This document shows, piece after piece, positions 27,014 through 35,068 of a stretch of 64,000 bases of DNA. Origin of the DNA: Luteolibacter luteus (GTDB taxonomy: Bacteria > Verrucomicrobiota > Verrucomicrobiia > Verrucomicrobiales > Akkermansiaceae). The DNA lies in the NCBI RefSeq assembly GCF_012913485.1, contig NZ_CP051774.1:6076001-6140000 (forward strand), in the 5' to 3' direction. Every line of letters starts with the position of its first letter. Positions within the stretch are counted from its first letter, which is position 1. The notes below the pieces were generated by a model. The model saw nothing but the letters and a program-made list of their open reading frames with translations, had not been told where the DNA came from and did not search any database. Both the position numbers and the translations under genes were made by a program.

Positions 27014-28087
27014 ATGAAACGAATCCCCCCGCTTGGTATCATTGTCCTTTGTTCCCTTCCCTTGGCCGCGGCCCGCGGGGAAGAACTGCCCGGTGAAAGC
27101 ATCGACCCCGCCACCGCCATCCTGAATCCCGACAAGCACGCATGGGCTCTCTTCACGGAGCTGAATCGCGATGCCGGCACCGGCGACGGGCGGGTGGTCT
27201 GGGAGACTTGGAAAAATGCGGTGAATCCGGACGAAATCTTCAAGCCGGATGGGACGAAGCCCGAGCCTTGGGGAGAGGGCGCGAAGCCCCGCTCGAACAA
27301 GGACTTCGAGAGCCGTCCCAAGCAATTGGAAATGGCCCGGGCTGCCGGAGGGAAGGCAACCATCCAATTCGATCCCGATGCCGGGACGGGCAACGAAGTC
27401 CGCATGAACCGCCCGGCCTTCAACTTCATCGTGGACAACGGCCTCTATAACAAGGAGGGCCAGCTCGCTTTCTTCAGCCGCCAGAATGCCGATCGCCCCG
27501 GCCCCGGCTTCCCCATGGCGGCAAAGGAAATCAAGGCACAATGGCGGCCTCTCGGCGAGGGCAAGGATCCCTCCCGCTATCACACCGCAAAGCACCCGGA
27601 CACGGGCGAGTTATGGGGACTCACTTCCCTCCACATCACCACGAAGGATCTTCCGAACTGGTTCTGGGCCACCTTCGAGCACCGGGACAACGAAGGCATC
27701 GAGGATCAGGTGCCCTCCGTCGATAGCCACGGCCTGCCAGCCCCGCTGAAGGGGACCAAGTGGGAGAATTACGTCCTTCGTGGTACCCAGATCGACTTCG
27801 TTTCCCCGGTGGGCACTCCTACCATCCTGGCCAGTTCCCAGATCGAGGAACCCTTCCAGAAGACCTCCTCCTGCATCACCTGCCATGCCCGGGCCACCAT
27901 CGGCAAGCTGCCGGAAAGCAATGAGTTTCTCGTCCTCGATATCTTCGAATCCTTCTCGCCCCTGCGCGGGTCGGTCGGAGCGCCGGATCCAAGGTGGTTC
28001 TTCGATCCCAATGCACCGGCCAAACGCCTCTATCACCAGCTCGACTTCGTGTGGTCCCTGGACCGCGCCTCATCCGTCAACCGCTAA
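27014..28087 (+). CDS. exported monohaem cytochrome c-family protein
   Basis: The 357-residue product has a signal peptide (PLGIIVLCSLPLAAARGE) and one c-type haem site, C287-I-T-C290-H291 in KTSSCITCHARATIG. The region before it contains HAWALFTELNRDAG followed by RVVWETWKNAVNPDEIF, a pattern I associate with an uncharacterised family of cytochrome c proteins whose N-terminal part has no known role. It should be exported and haem-loaded in the periplasm. It sits between an unknown protein and a subtilase in a tight unit (13 bases to the subtilase start). Confidence 0.85.
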   Translation: MKRIPPLGIIVLCSLPLAAARGEELPGESIDPATAILNPDKHAWALFTELNRDAGTGDGRVVWETWKNAVNPDEIFKPDGTKPEPWGEGAKPRSNKDFESRPKQLEMARAAGGKATIQFDPDAGTGNEVRMNRPAFNFIVDNGLYNKEGQLAFFSRQNADRPGPGFPMAAKEIKAQWRPLGEGKDPSRYHTAKHPDTGELWGLTSLHITTKDLPNWFWATFEHRDNEGIEDQVPSVDSHGLPAPLKGTKWENYVLRGTQIDFVSPVGTPTILASSQIEEPFQKTSSCITCHARATIGKLPESNEFLVLDIFESFSPLRGSVGAPDPRWFFDPNAPAKRLYHQLDFVWSLDRASSVNR

Positions 28088-28099
28088 CCAACTGAAGCC

Positions 28100-29659
28100 A
28101 TGATCGAGAAGAGAATCAGGGACAAGGAATTGCTACGCTACCATCCGGACAAGATGATCGTGAAGGTGAGGCCGGAAGCGGCAGCTCCGGCACGCGCGGG
28201 AGTGCGGAGCTTTGGTGCGCTGGAGAGCGCCTCCGCGGGATTGGGAATCCTCCAGAGGTTGGAAAGGGCGGGAGTCGTGAAGGCCGTGCACTCGCTGGCC
28301 GGTCCTTCGCGCGGGTTCGAGCCTGAAGTCATCCGCCGCGGCAGAACCATGACGGCAGCCGCCTTGGAAACCTCCTTCGCGGCGGAGCGCCAGGATCCTT
28401 CCAAGGGCGGATCCATGTTGGTGGAACTTAGCCAGCAATCCGAAGACGAACTGGCGAGACTGCGCCTGCAATTGGTGGATGATCCCTATGTGGAGTATGC
28501 CTCCTTGGTCCCGATCCGCTATCTCATGCTGCCGGCCAAGAAGAGGCCGCGGGCCGGTATCGCCGCGACTCCGCCCGCGACGAATACCCTGTGGAATCTC
28601 GACAAGATTCTCTGGCGGCAGGCAAGGGGCCGGAACGGCTTCGTCGATGCGGACGGGGTCAGCATCGCGGTGCTCGATTCCGGCATTGATGAGTTCCATC
28701 CGGACCTCCAGCCGGTGATGTCGAGCAATACCATGGGCTATCCCGATGTCCCCTCCTCTTCGTCGAAGGACGTGATCGGGCACGGGACACACGTCGCGGG
28801 CATCATCGGTGCCGCCATGAACAATGGCGTGGGAATCAACGGCGTATGCCGTTGCCAGCTCCACGGTTGGAAGATCTTCGACGACGAGCCCGACTATGAC
28901 GGCGAGAGCTACGTCTATTGGGTGGATCCGGTGATGTATTACCGGGCGCTGCGGGCCTGCATCCGGGAGGGGATCCAAATCGTGAACCTGAGCATCGGCG
29001 GTGGCGGGGAGCCCGATCAGGACGAGAAGGCGCTCTTTGCGGAAATGGTGGAAAAGGGAACCGTGGTGGTGGCGGCGATGGGCAATGAGCGGACCATCGG
29101 TAGTCCGGTTTCCTATCCCGCGGCTCTCCCTGGAGTCATCGCCGTCGGTGCCACCGATCTCGCGGACCGCGTCGCCCGCTTCTCGAATTCGGGCAACCAC
29201 ATCTCCGTGAGCGCACCGGGGGTCGGGATCTGGTCCACCCTGCCGACTTACGCCGGGCAAACCGGATTCAATGTGGGCACGAGTCCCGCCGGAAGGCGCG
29301 TCCCGGGCTCCCCGCACAAGCGTGAGATTGACTATGACGAATGGGATGGGACCTCCATGGCCGCTCCCCATGTCGCGGGAGCGGCCGCATTGTACCTCGC
29401 ACGGAATCCCGATGCCTCACCCGAACAGGTAAAGGATGCCTTGGAACGGAGCGCCGACCAGGTCCCGGGCATGAGGGGACGGGATCATCACCCGGACTTC
29501 GGCTTCGGCCGCATCAATCTCGAAGCCTTGCTCGCCCCACCTGCCGGTCCTTCGTCCGCTAGGAAAAGGCCGGCCCGGAAAGTGGCCGCCAAGAAGGCTC
29601 CAGCAAGGAAAGCGGCCAAAGCCGCTGCGAAAAAGGGTGCCGCGCGAAAACCCGCGTGA
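28100..29659 (+). CDS. subtilisin-like (S8) serine protease with histone-like tail
   Basis: The 519-residue protein has no signal peptide. Residues about 15-145 form a propeptide-like region (IVKVRPE, and MLVELSQQSEDELARLRL). The catalytic domain has Asp193 in VLDSGIDEFHP, His228 in IGHGTHVAG, oxyanion Asn329 in AAMGNE and Ser419 in DGTSMAAPH, so it should be active. It ends near residue 480. The last 33 residues are almost entirely Ala, Lys, Arg and Pro (ARKRPARKVAAKKAPARK and on), like the tails of bacterial histone H1-like and HU-like proteins. With no export signal, the protein would stay in the cytoplasm unless exported by another route, and the tail suggests nucleic-acid binding. Confidence 0.92.
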   Translation: MIEKRIRDKELLRYHPDKMIVKVRPEAAAPARAGVRSFGALESASAGLGILQRLERAGVVKAVHSLAGPSRGFEPEVIRRGRTMTAAALETSFAAERQDPSKGGSMLVELSQQSEDELARLRLQLVDDPYVEYASLVPIRYLMLPAKKRPRAGIAATPPATNTLWNLDKILWRQARGRNGFVDADGVSIAVLDSGIDEFHPDLQPVMSSNTMGYPDVPSSSSKDVIGHGTHVAGIIGAAMNNGVGINGVCRCQLHGWKIFDDEPDYDGESYVYWVDPVMYYRALRACIREGIQIVNLSIGGGGEPDQDEKALFAEMVEKGTVVVAAMGNERTIGSPVSYPAALPGVIAVGATDLADRVARFSNSGNHISVSAPGVGIWSTLPTYAGQTGFNVGTSPAGRRVPGSPHKREIDYDEWDGTSMAAPHVAGAAALYLARNPDASPEQVKDALERSADQVPGMRGRDHHPDFGFGRINLEALLAPPAGPSSARKRPARKVAAKKAPARKAAKAAAKKGAARKPA

Positions 29660-29727
29660 TTCCCCCGAGTCCGGAATCTCGATTCATTCAGCCTTTGATC
29701 CCGCGGAAAATCCGCTATCGTCTGAAC

Positions 29728-29982
29728 ATGGCAGAGGTCTTCTTCCATGTGCAGCCGGGGATCGGGCAAAAGCAGCTCGAACACGCCTTCCGGCCGATCC
29801 TCCGCGATGAAGCGGCGGGACCGCCGCAGCGCCTCTATCCGGATGCAGAGCCGGGAACGAAGGACTCCCGCGCCTTCTATGTCCGCTTGCGCCCGGAAAC
29901 GCCGGCGGAGGAAGCATTGGACCGGATCAAGTCCCTGGAACTGGTGGAACGCGCCAGCATCCCGGCCCGCCGGGGGCTCTGA
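29728..29982 (+). CDS. small protein resembling a subtilase propeptide
   Basis: From the ATG at 29728 the product has 84 residues and no signal. It begins AEVFFHVQPGIGQKQLEHAF and ends RAFYVRLRPETPAEEALDRI followed by KSLELVERASIPARR. The second part lines up by eye with the propeptide-like stretch of the upstream subtilase (MLVELSQQSEDELARLRL ... DDPYVEYASLVPIR), with a matching strand, helix and final A-S-[LI]-P-x-R. Free-standing propeptide-like proteins (I9 type) inhibit or help fold subtilases in other organisms. A role as inhibitor, chaperone or decoy of the upstream protease is an inference. The frame reaches back to 29656, overlapping the subtilase stop, so a longer form is possible. 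Confidence 0.65.
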   Translation: MAEVFFHVQPGIGQKQLEHAFRPILRDEAAGPPQRLYPDAEPGTKDSRAFYVRLRPETPAEEALDRIKSLELVERASIPARRGL

Positions 29983-30089
29983 TGGGATCGGAATTCCCTG
30001 CCGCCATGCAGCCCGCCCCTCGATTGGTTGGGGGCTGCTCCTTGGTCTGCGAGCCTCCAGTTCGTTTGGGATCGCAGGACCGGCGAGCG

Positions 30090-30119
30090 GGATTCCCTTC
30101 ATGATGCTCCCGGGAATCC
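30090..30119 (+). terminator. hairpin downstream of the four-gene unit
   Basis: GGATTCCC (30090-30097) pairs with GGGAATCC (30112-30119) around a 14-base loop, about 110 bases after the last gene of the unit. No strong T-run follows. It may mark the end of the transcript. Confidence 0.35.
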
Positions 30120-30238
30120 GCCACTCGCAATTCCCTCCTTGTCAATAGCCCCGGATCATCCCTGCACCATCTTTCACATACCCGTTCTCCCCGCTTGCCC
30201 CCCTCGCCGGGGCCGCCCATGATCGGGGCGCGCCGCCC

Positions 30239-31162
30239 ATGAAAGTCAGCCCCTACAAGCGTTTTGAAAAAGCCTTCAAACGCGCTTATCTCAAGCCCCT
30301 TACGCTGATCCGCTACGGAACTTTGCATCCGGAGCGGGCGAAGCTCCATGGCAGCGACCATTGGATCTACATCGATGCCTATGACCCCTGCGCCCGCAAG
30401 AAGGTGGTCGAGGAGCCGCTGCGCGGGAAAGTTTCCGATAACCTCATCTTCTGGCGCGATTTCAACCGCCACCTCCAGCCCGACCTGATCGTGGACGTGG
30501 GCCTGAACTACGGCGAGTGCCTCTTCGGCACCGACTACGCGGAGAATGCTGTCTTTTACGGCTTCGAGGCGAATCCCCGTCTGATCCCGCACCTCGAGAA
30601 GAGCAAGGCTGAGCACCCCGCCGGCCTGCGCATGACGATTACCAATTGCTTGGTCTCGGATCAATCCGCGGACGACATTCCTTTCTTCGTGAATCCGGAC
30701 TGGAGCGGTTCCTCCTCCGCGGTGAAGGAAATGAACACCCGCCCGCAGACGCTCGAATTCAAGCTCCCCGCCCGCACCATCGATTCGATCGTGCCGCTCG
30801 ATGAAGCACGCGGAAAGACCCTGCTCTTCAAGATGGACATCGAGGGTTACGAGAGCAAGGCGCTCCGGGGCTTTGTCGAGACCCTCGCTTCCGTGTCCCG
30901 CTCGGTGGGCTTCATCGAGTTCGATGCTCAGTACATCCGCTGGGCCGGGCAATCTCCGGAAGAATACCTTTCCTGGCTGCAGCAGCGCTTCAATACCTAT
31001 CGGGTCAGCGGCATCAAGGCGAAGACCCTGAAGCGGGTGACCAGCTTCGATGATCTGCCGAAACTCCATGGCAATGCCGAACGCGTGCATACCGACCTCG
31101 TGCTGATCGGCAAGCAAACCCCGGATGGCTGGCTGGCTCCCGAATGGACCATCACGCACTAA
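30239..31162 (+). CDS. FkbM-family methyltransferase
   Basis: The 307-residue cytoplasmic protein has FkbM-type features: SAM motif I variant LIVDVGLNYGECLFG, VFYGFEANPRLIPHLE for the strand-2 acid, TLEFKLPARTIDSIVPLDEA, and the hallmark LFKMDIEGYESKALRGF. FkbM-like enzymes O-methylate sugars or other hydroxyl groups. As the first gene in a glycan-modification cluster, methylation of a surface polysaccharide is the likely job. It has no Shine-Dalgarno sequence; the start lies in a GC-rich stretch that contains two copies of GCCGCCCATGA, only the second of which begins this frame. Confidence 0.85.
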   Translation: MKVSPYKRFEKAFKRAYLKPLTLIRYGTLHPERAKLHGSDHWIYIDAYDPCARKKVVEEPLRGKVSDNLIFWRDFNRHLQPDLIVDVGLNYGECLFGTDYAENAVFYGFEANPRLIPHLEKSKAEHPAGLRMTITNCLVSDQSADDIPFFVNPDWSGSSSAVKEMNTRPQTLEFKLPARTIDSIVPLDEARGKTLLFKMDIEGYESKALRGFVETLASVSRSVGFIEFDAQYIRWAGQSPEEYLSWLQQRFNTYRVSGIKAKTLKRVTSFDDLPKLHGNAERVHTDLVLIGKQTPDGWLAPEWTITH

Positions 31163-31174
31163 ACGAGACCGAGC

Positions 31175-32035
31175 GTGATTCCCGAACTGCCTGCGCCGAT
31201 CCTGGCCGAGGTCAATGCCTTGGCCGATGATCTCGATGCGCTGATCACCCGCAAGCCGCGTACCACCACCACGCCTTGCGACGAGCGCCGCTACAAGCTG
31301 CTCTCCGCTCACCTCGGTCGCGAGCTGAAGGGACCGATCGAGCCGATCCCATGTCTGGGCGATAGCAATACGATGTTCTTTGCCGGAGCGGAGCGCCTGC
31401 GCTTCATCCGTTACCGCCGCAGTGCTTTCTGGAGGCCGCATTGGATCAATCGGGGCCTCGATCTGCTGCCCTGTTTCCGTGTCTTTCACGTAGGCCCGGC
31501 CACGGCATGGAAAGCGGGGGATCTCGGATCCTCCACTCGTTCGCGGGAGAAGATCGACATCCTGCTAAAGAAGGACATCAAGCCCGGCTCGAAGATCATC
31601 ATGAGCTTCGGCGAAATCGATTGCCGCATCCACATGGCGAAGGCCGTGAAGGGCGGCGCGAATATCGATGACGTCGTGGAGAAGACCGCCGCGAAGTTCG
31701 TGAAGCTCCCGCAGGAAATCGCCGCTCTCGGATTCCTCCCGATCATCTGGGGTCCTCCGCAGATCATCCCGAAGGATGAGAAGCTCTCCAGTCCCACCTT
31801 CCCTTTCATCGGCTCATGGGAAATGCGCCGGGACATCACTTACGCCTACATCGCGCGCCTCCGCGAGCATTGTGAGGAATCCGGGATCCCCTTCCTGTCG
31901 ATCGCCGGGATGTATCATCCGCCGCAGGAGAAAGCCGACCGCGCCCTCTTCCATGATGGCACCCACCTTTCCCAGCGCCTGATGCCGCTTGCCTTGTCCG
32001 AGCTCCAGAAAGCGGGCGTCCTGCAGATCCCATGA
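31175..32035 (+). CDS. SGNH/GDSL-like hydrolase of glycan cluster
   Basis: The 286-residue product, starting with GTG, has a GDSN motif (PCLGDSNTMFFAG) that provides the nucleophilic Ser of SGNH esterases, an SFGEIDCRIH stretch in the position of block III, and FHDGTHLSQR, the catalytic D-x-x-H, near the C-terminus. It lacks a signal peptide, so it appears cytoplasmic. SGNH hydrolases of polysaccharide loci add or remove acetyl groups. Its stop overlaps the next gene's ATG (ATGA), which suggests translational coupling. Confidence 0.8.
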   Translation: MIPELPAPILAEVNALADDLDALITRKPRTTTTPCDERRYKLLSAHLGRELKGPIEPIPCLGDSNTMFFAGAERLRFIRYRRSAFWRPHWINRGLDLLPCFRVFHVGPATAWKAGDLGSSTRSREKIDILLKKDIKPGSKIIMSFGEIDCRIHMAKAVKGGANIDDVVEKTAAKFVKLPQEIAALGFLPIIWGPPQIIPKDEKLSSPTFPFIGSWEMRRDITYAYIARLREHCEESGIPFLSIAGMYHPPQEKADRALFHDGTHLSQRLMPLALSELQKAGVLQIP

Positions 32036-32337
32036 GGATCCGAAGTCGAGTTCCGACCCATCCGACATTCCTCATGAAAGCTCTGGCGGACGCAGCCATC
32101 GAATCGATCCTCTATCTCAGCCTCGCTCCTGATGAGGACGAGCGTGCGGATGCCGATGGGGAGATCCTTGAATCCCTGGTGGCCACCCTTCAATCGAGCT
32201 CCCCGGAGGAACTCGACGAGCTTCGTGCCGCGCTCGAACGCTCCCGCGTTGCCGCGAGAGCGGCCAACAGGCTGACACCGGAGCTTCTGGAAAGCTTCCG
32301 CGTGATTGAGACGGACATCTTTGGCGATCCTGACTAA
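32032..32337 (+). CDS. small helical protein of glycan cluster
   Basis: The 101-residue reading overlaps the upstream stop as ATGA; an internal ATG at 32074 (MKALADAAIESILYLSL) gives 87 residues and is the other candidate. The product is acidic and all helical (EILESLVATLQSSSPEELDEL, RAALERSRVAARAANRLTPELLESF). There is no signal peptide or family match. Position inside the cluster and overlap with its upstream neighbour support coding. Confidence 0.6.
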   Translation: MRIRSRVPTHPTFLMKALADAAIESILYLSLAPDEDERADADGEILESLVATLQSSSPEELDELRAALERSRVAARAANRLTPELLESFRVIETDIFGDPD

Positions 32338-32361
32338 GGACAGCCTCGCCCGACGGATCGG

Positions 32362-33870
32362 ATGCTTTTCAATTCCTACACCTTCCTGCTGGTCTTCCTG
32401 CCGATCACCCTGATCGGCTTTCTGGCCTTGCGAAAGGCACCCTTCCGGCTCGGGCTCGGCTGGCTGGTGGTGATGTCGCTGGTCTACTACGGCGTCTGGA
32501 ATCCGAATCCCGAGGAACCGTGGAGCCCGAAGTATCTCGGCCTCATCCTCGGGTCCTGCGCGGCGAACTACTTTCTCGGGCGCTCGCTCTCGCGCCTGAA
32601 GTTCACCGGCCAGGGCAAGCTGCTGCTGGCCCTCTCCATCGCGGCGAATCTCATCCTGCTCGGCTACTACAAGTACGCAGGCTTCCTCGCGGGCATCGCC
32701 ACCGATCTAACAGGTTGGCCCGGGGATCTGGCGAAGATCACGCTGCCGCTGGCCATCTCCTTCTTCACCTTCCTGCAGATCGCCTACCTCGTCGATGCAT
32801 GGAAGGGCCTCACCGAGGAGTATCACTTCACGGACTACCTGCTCTTCGTGACCTTCTTCCCGCACCTCATCGCGGGCCCGCTGATCCATCACCGGGAAAT
32901 GATGCCGCAGTTCGCGAAGAAGAACCATGGCTGGCACCGGGACTTCCCGGTCGGCATGGAGATCTTCATCGCCGGGATGTTCAAGAAGGTGGTCATCGCG
33001 GATAACCTCGCCCCCATCGCGAATCCGGTCTTCGCCCTGGTCGCGGGGGATGGGCGCATGCCGACCATGGCGGAAGCATGGATCGGGGCGCTGGCATACA
33101 CGCTCCAGCTTTACTTCGATTTCTCCGGTTACTCGGACATGGCCATCGGCTCGGCCCGCATGTTCGGCATCCGCTTCCCGCTGAATTTCCACTCGCCCTA
33201 CAAGGCGGTCTCGGTGATCGAGTTCTGGCGGCGCTGGCACATGACCCTTTCGCGCTTCCTCCGGGAATATCTCTATATCCCGCTTGGCGGCAATCGGAAG
33301 GGGCCCTCGCGCCGCTATGTGAATCTCTTCCTCACCATGCTGCTCGGCGGTCTCTGGCATGGTGCGGGCTGGACCTTTATCATGTGGGGTGCCCTGCACG
33401 GGACCTATCTTTGTGTGAATCACGCTTGGGCGGGATTTCGGAAGCGCACCGGTCGCGCGCCCCTGCCGGCGCCGCTGGCAGTGCTGCTGACCTTCGTGGC
33501 CGTGGTGATCGGCTGGGTCTTCTTCCGGGCCCATAATTTCGAAGGTGCGGGCCGCATGCTTGCCTCGATGTTCGGGATGAATGGATTCGGCGGCTTGCCG
33601 GACAAGGCGACCCGGGTGGTGGCCAGCGTCTCGAGCGTCCACGTCGCGCTGGCACTCATCGCCTGCTGGATTTTCCCGAATACCCAGCAGATTTTCGCCC
33701 GCTACAAGCCCGCCCTGCGTGTGCCCGGTGCGCCTTATCCGGAACGCACCCGCTACCGCTGGTACCAGTGGCGCCCCACCCCGCTCTTCGCCCTGCTCAC
33801 CATCGTCTTCATCGTGGTGATCGGCATGCAGTTCGACAAGGTGAGCGAGTTCATCTACTTCCAGTTCTAA
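32362..33870 (+). CDS. MBOAT O-acyltransferase (AlgI/DltB-like)
   Basis: The 502-residue protein is an integral membrane protein with about eleven hydrophobic segments. It has the family's conserved sites: SFFTFLQIAYLVDAW, FPHLIAGPLIHHREMMPQF, YFDFSGYSDMAIGSARMFGI, FWRRWHMTLSRFLREYLYIPLGGNR (His293) and GGLWHGAGWTFIMWG with the proposed catalytic His333. Members such as AlgI and DltB move acyl groups across the inner membrane to a polysaccharide or teichoic acid. Here the partner for the transfer is probably the next gene product. Length matches AlgI-type members. Confidence 0.93.
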   Translation: MLFNSYTFLLVFLPITLIGFLALRKAPFRLGLGWLVVMSLVYYGVWNPNPEEPWSPKYLGLILGSCAANYFLGRSLSRLKFTGQGKLLLALSIAANLILLGYYKYAGFLAGIATDLTGWPGDLAKITLPLAISFFTFLQIAYLVDAWKGLTEEYHFTDYLLFVTFFPHLIAGPLIHHREMMPQFAKKNHGWHRDFPVGMEIFIAGMFKKVVIADNLAPIANPVFALVAGDGRMPTMAEAWIGALAYTLQLYFDFSGYSDMAIGSARMFGIRFPLNFHSPYKAVSVIEFWRRWHMTLSRFLREYLYIPLGGNRKGPSRRYVNLFLTMLLGGLWHGAGWTFIMWGALHGTYLCVNHAWAGFRKRTGRAPLPAPLAVLLTFVAVVIGWVFFRAHNFEGAGRMLASMFGMNGFGGLPDKATRVVASVSSVHVALALIACWIFPNTQQIFARYKPALRVPGAPYPERTRYRWYQWRPTPLFALLTIVFIVVIGMQFDKVSEFIYFQF

Positions 33871-33880
33871 CCCATTCGCC

Positions 33881-35068
33881 GTGCGACAGCTCCGCCGCTA
33901 CCAGTGCTTCTTCCTCGTCCTCATGGTGGCCGTGGCAGGGCTCGCATTGGGTTTCAATTCATGGGCGAATCCATGGCGCGTGATCCCCTCGCCATTGAGC
34001 TCTCAGAAGATGGAGCCCTACCGCGCGATCGAGCAAAACTGGAACCGCACCTGCAAGGCGGGCCTCGCCAGTTCCTCGGCATGGGATGCCGGGCTCTTCG
34101 GTTCTTCCCGCGTCGATATCGGCCTGAATCCGAAGCACCCTGCCTTCGATGGGATGAAGTGCGGGAACTTCGGCCTGAATGCCGGCCTGCTGGCGGAGAA
34201 CGAGGCAATGTGCCGCTACTTCCTCGATCACCAGAATCCGAAGCTGATCGTCCTCGCGATCGATGCCACGGACCTCACCACGCCGGTGGCGAAGAAGAAG
34301 CAGGCAGATTTCGATATCTCGCCCTTGGCCGGTGGCCCGGCGACCTTGGAGCAGCGCCTGCGGGACCACGCGGGTATTTCCACTCTTTCCTCATCGCTCG
34401 CCGCCACCAGCCGGATGCTGCGCGGCACCCTGGCCGAGCACACGCCGGAGGGATTCCGCCGGGAACCGGAATATCCGGATGGCCAGTTGCTCTACTTCTC
34501 CACCATCTATCGAATGGCGAAGCAGCACACCGCCCAGGGGAAGGTGGACGCGGAAAAGATCGCCATGCTTGAAGAGATTGTCGCCCGTTGCCGTCAGAAG
34601 GGCGTGCGTCTGGTCATCTTCTTCACCCCGAACCACGGGCTCTTCCAATTGGCCTTCCGCGAACTCGGCGATCCCGACCCCTATTTCCTCGAAGACCGCC
34701 GCGCCCTGGCGGATCTGGCGGCCCGCGCAAACGCCGCGGATCCCGCCGCACCACCCGTGGAAGTGTGGGATTTCCTCGATGGACATCCCCTCAACACCCC
34801 TCCGATGCCCCCGGCCGGACAGAAAAAAGGCCACCCCGCCGGTTGGGTGGATCTCTTTCACGTTCTGCCGGAGACGGGTGATCGCATGCTTGAGCGCTTG
34901 CAGGGTCGCGGGGATTACGGCGAACTGCTCCTGCCGGACGGCGTGGAGGCGCGGGTGGCGAAGGTGAAAGCGCAGCTCGACGAGTATGAGGCGCGGAATC
35001 CGGAAGATGCCGCATACCTCCGCAAGTCGCTCGCGAAATTCCAATCCCTTCCGTCGAAGAAGCAGTGA
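33881..35068 (+). CDS. AlgJ/AlgX-like (SGNH) acyl-transfer partner
   Basis: The 395-residue product begins with GTG and has an N-terminal signal-anchor (CFFLVLMVAVAGLALGF), placing the rest in the periplasm. The FGSSRVDIGL motif is the serine block found in proteins that accompany MBOAT enzymes. A D-x-x-H pair occurs in VDLFHVLPETG, and ILPxGV-like strands precede it (LVIFFTPNHGLFQ). Such proteins receive the acyl group from the MBOAT and place it on the glycan. The start is ten bases after the MBOAT stop, and its stop overlaps the fucosyltransferase start (GTGA). Confidence 0.8.
   Translation: MRQLRRYQCFFLVLMVAVAGLALGFNSWANPWRVIPSPLSSQKMEPYRAIEQNWNRTCKAGLASSSAWDAGLFGSSRVDIGLNPKHPAFDGMKCGNFGLNAGLLAENEAMCRYFLDHQNPKLIVLAIDATDLTTPVAKKKQADFDISPLAGGPATLEQRLRDHAGISTLSSSLAATSRMLRGTLAEHTPEGFRREPEYPDGQLLYFSTIYRMAKQHTAQGKVDAEKIAMLEEIVARCRQKGVRLVIFFTPNHGLFQLAFRELGDPDPYFLEDRRALADLAARANAADPAAPPVEVWDFLDGHPLNTPPMPPAGQKKGHPAGWVDLFHVLPETGDRMLERLQGRGDYGELLLPDGVEARVAKVKAQLDEYEARNPEDAAYLRKSLAKFQSLPSKKQ

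Noticed and set aside
29927-31489. 520-residue open frame on the minus strand across the FkbM gene
   Set aside because: It overlaps the real FkbM and SGNH genes and has no recognisable domain; it is a shadow frame.
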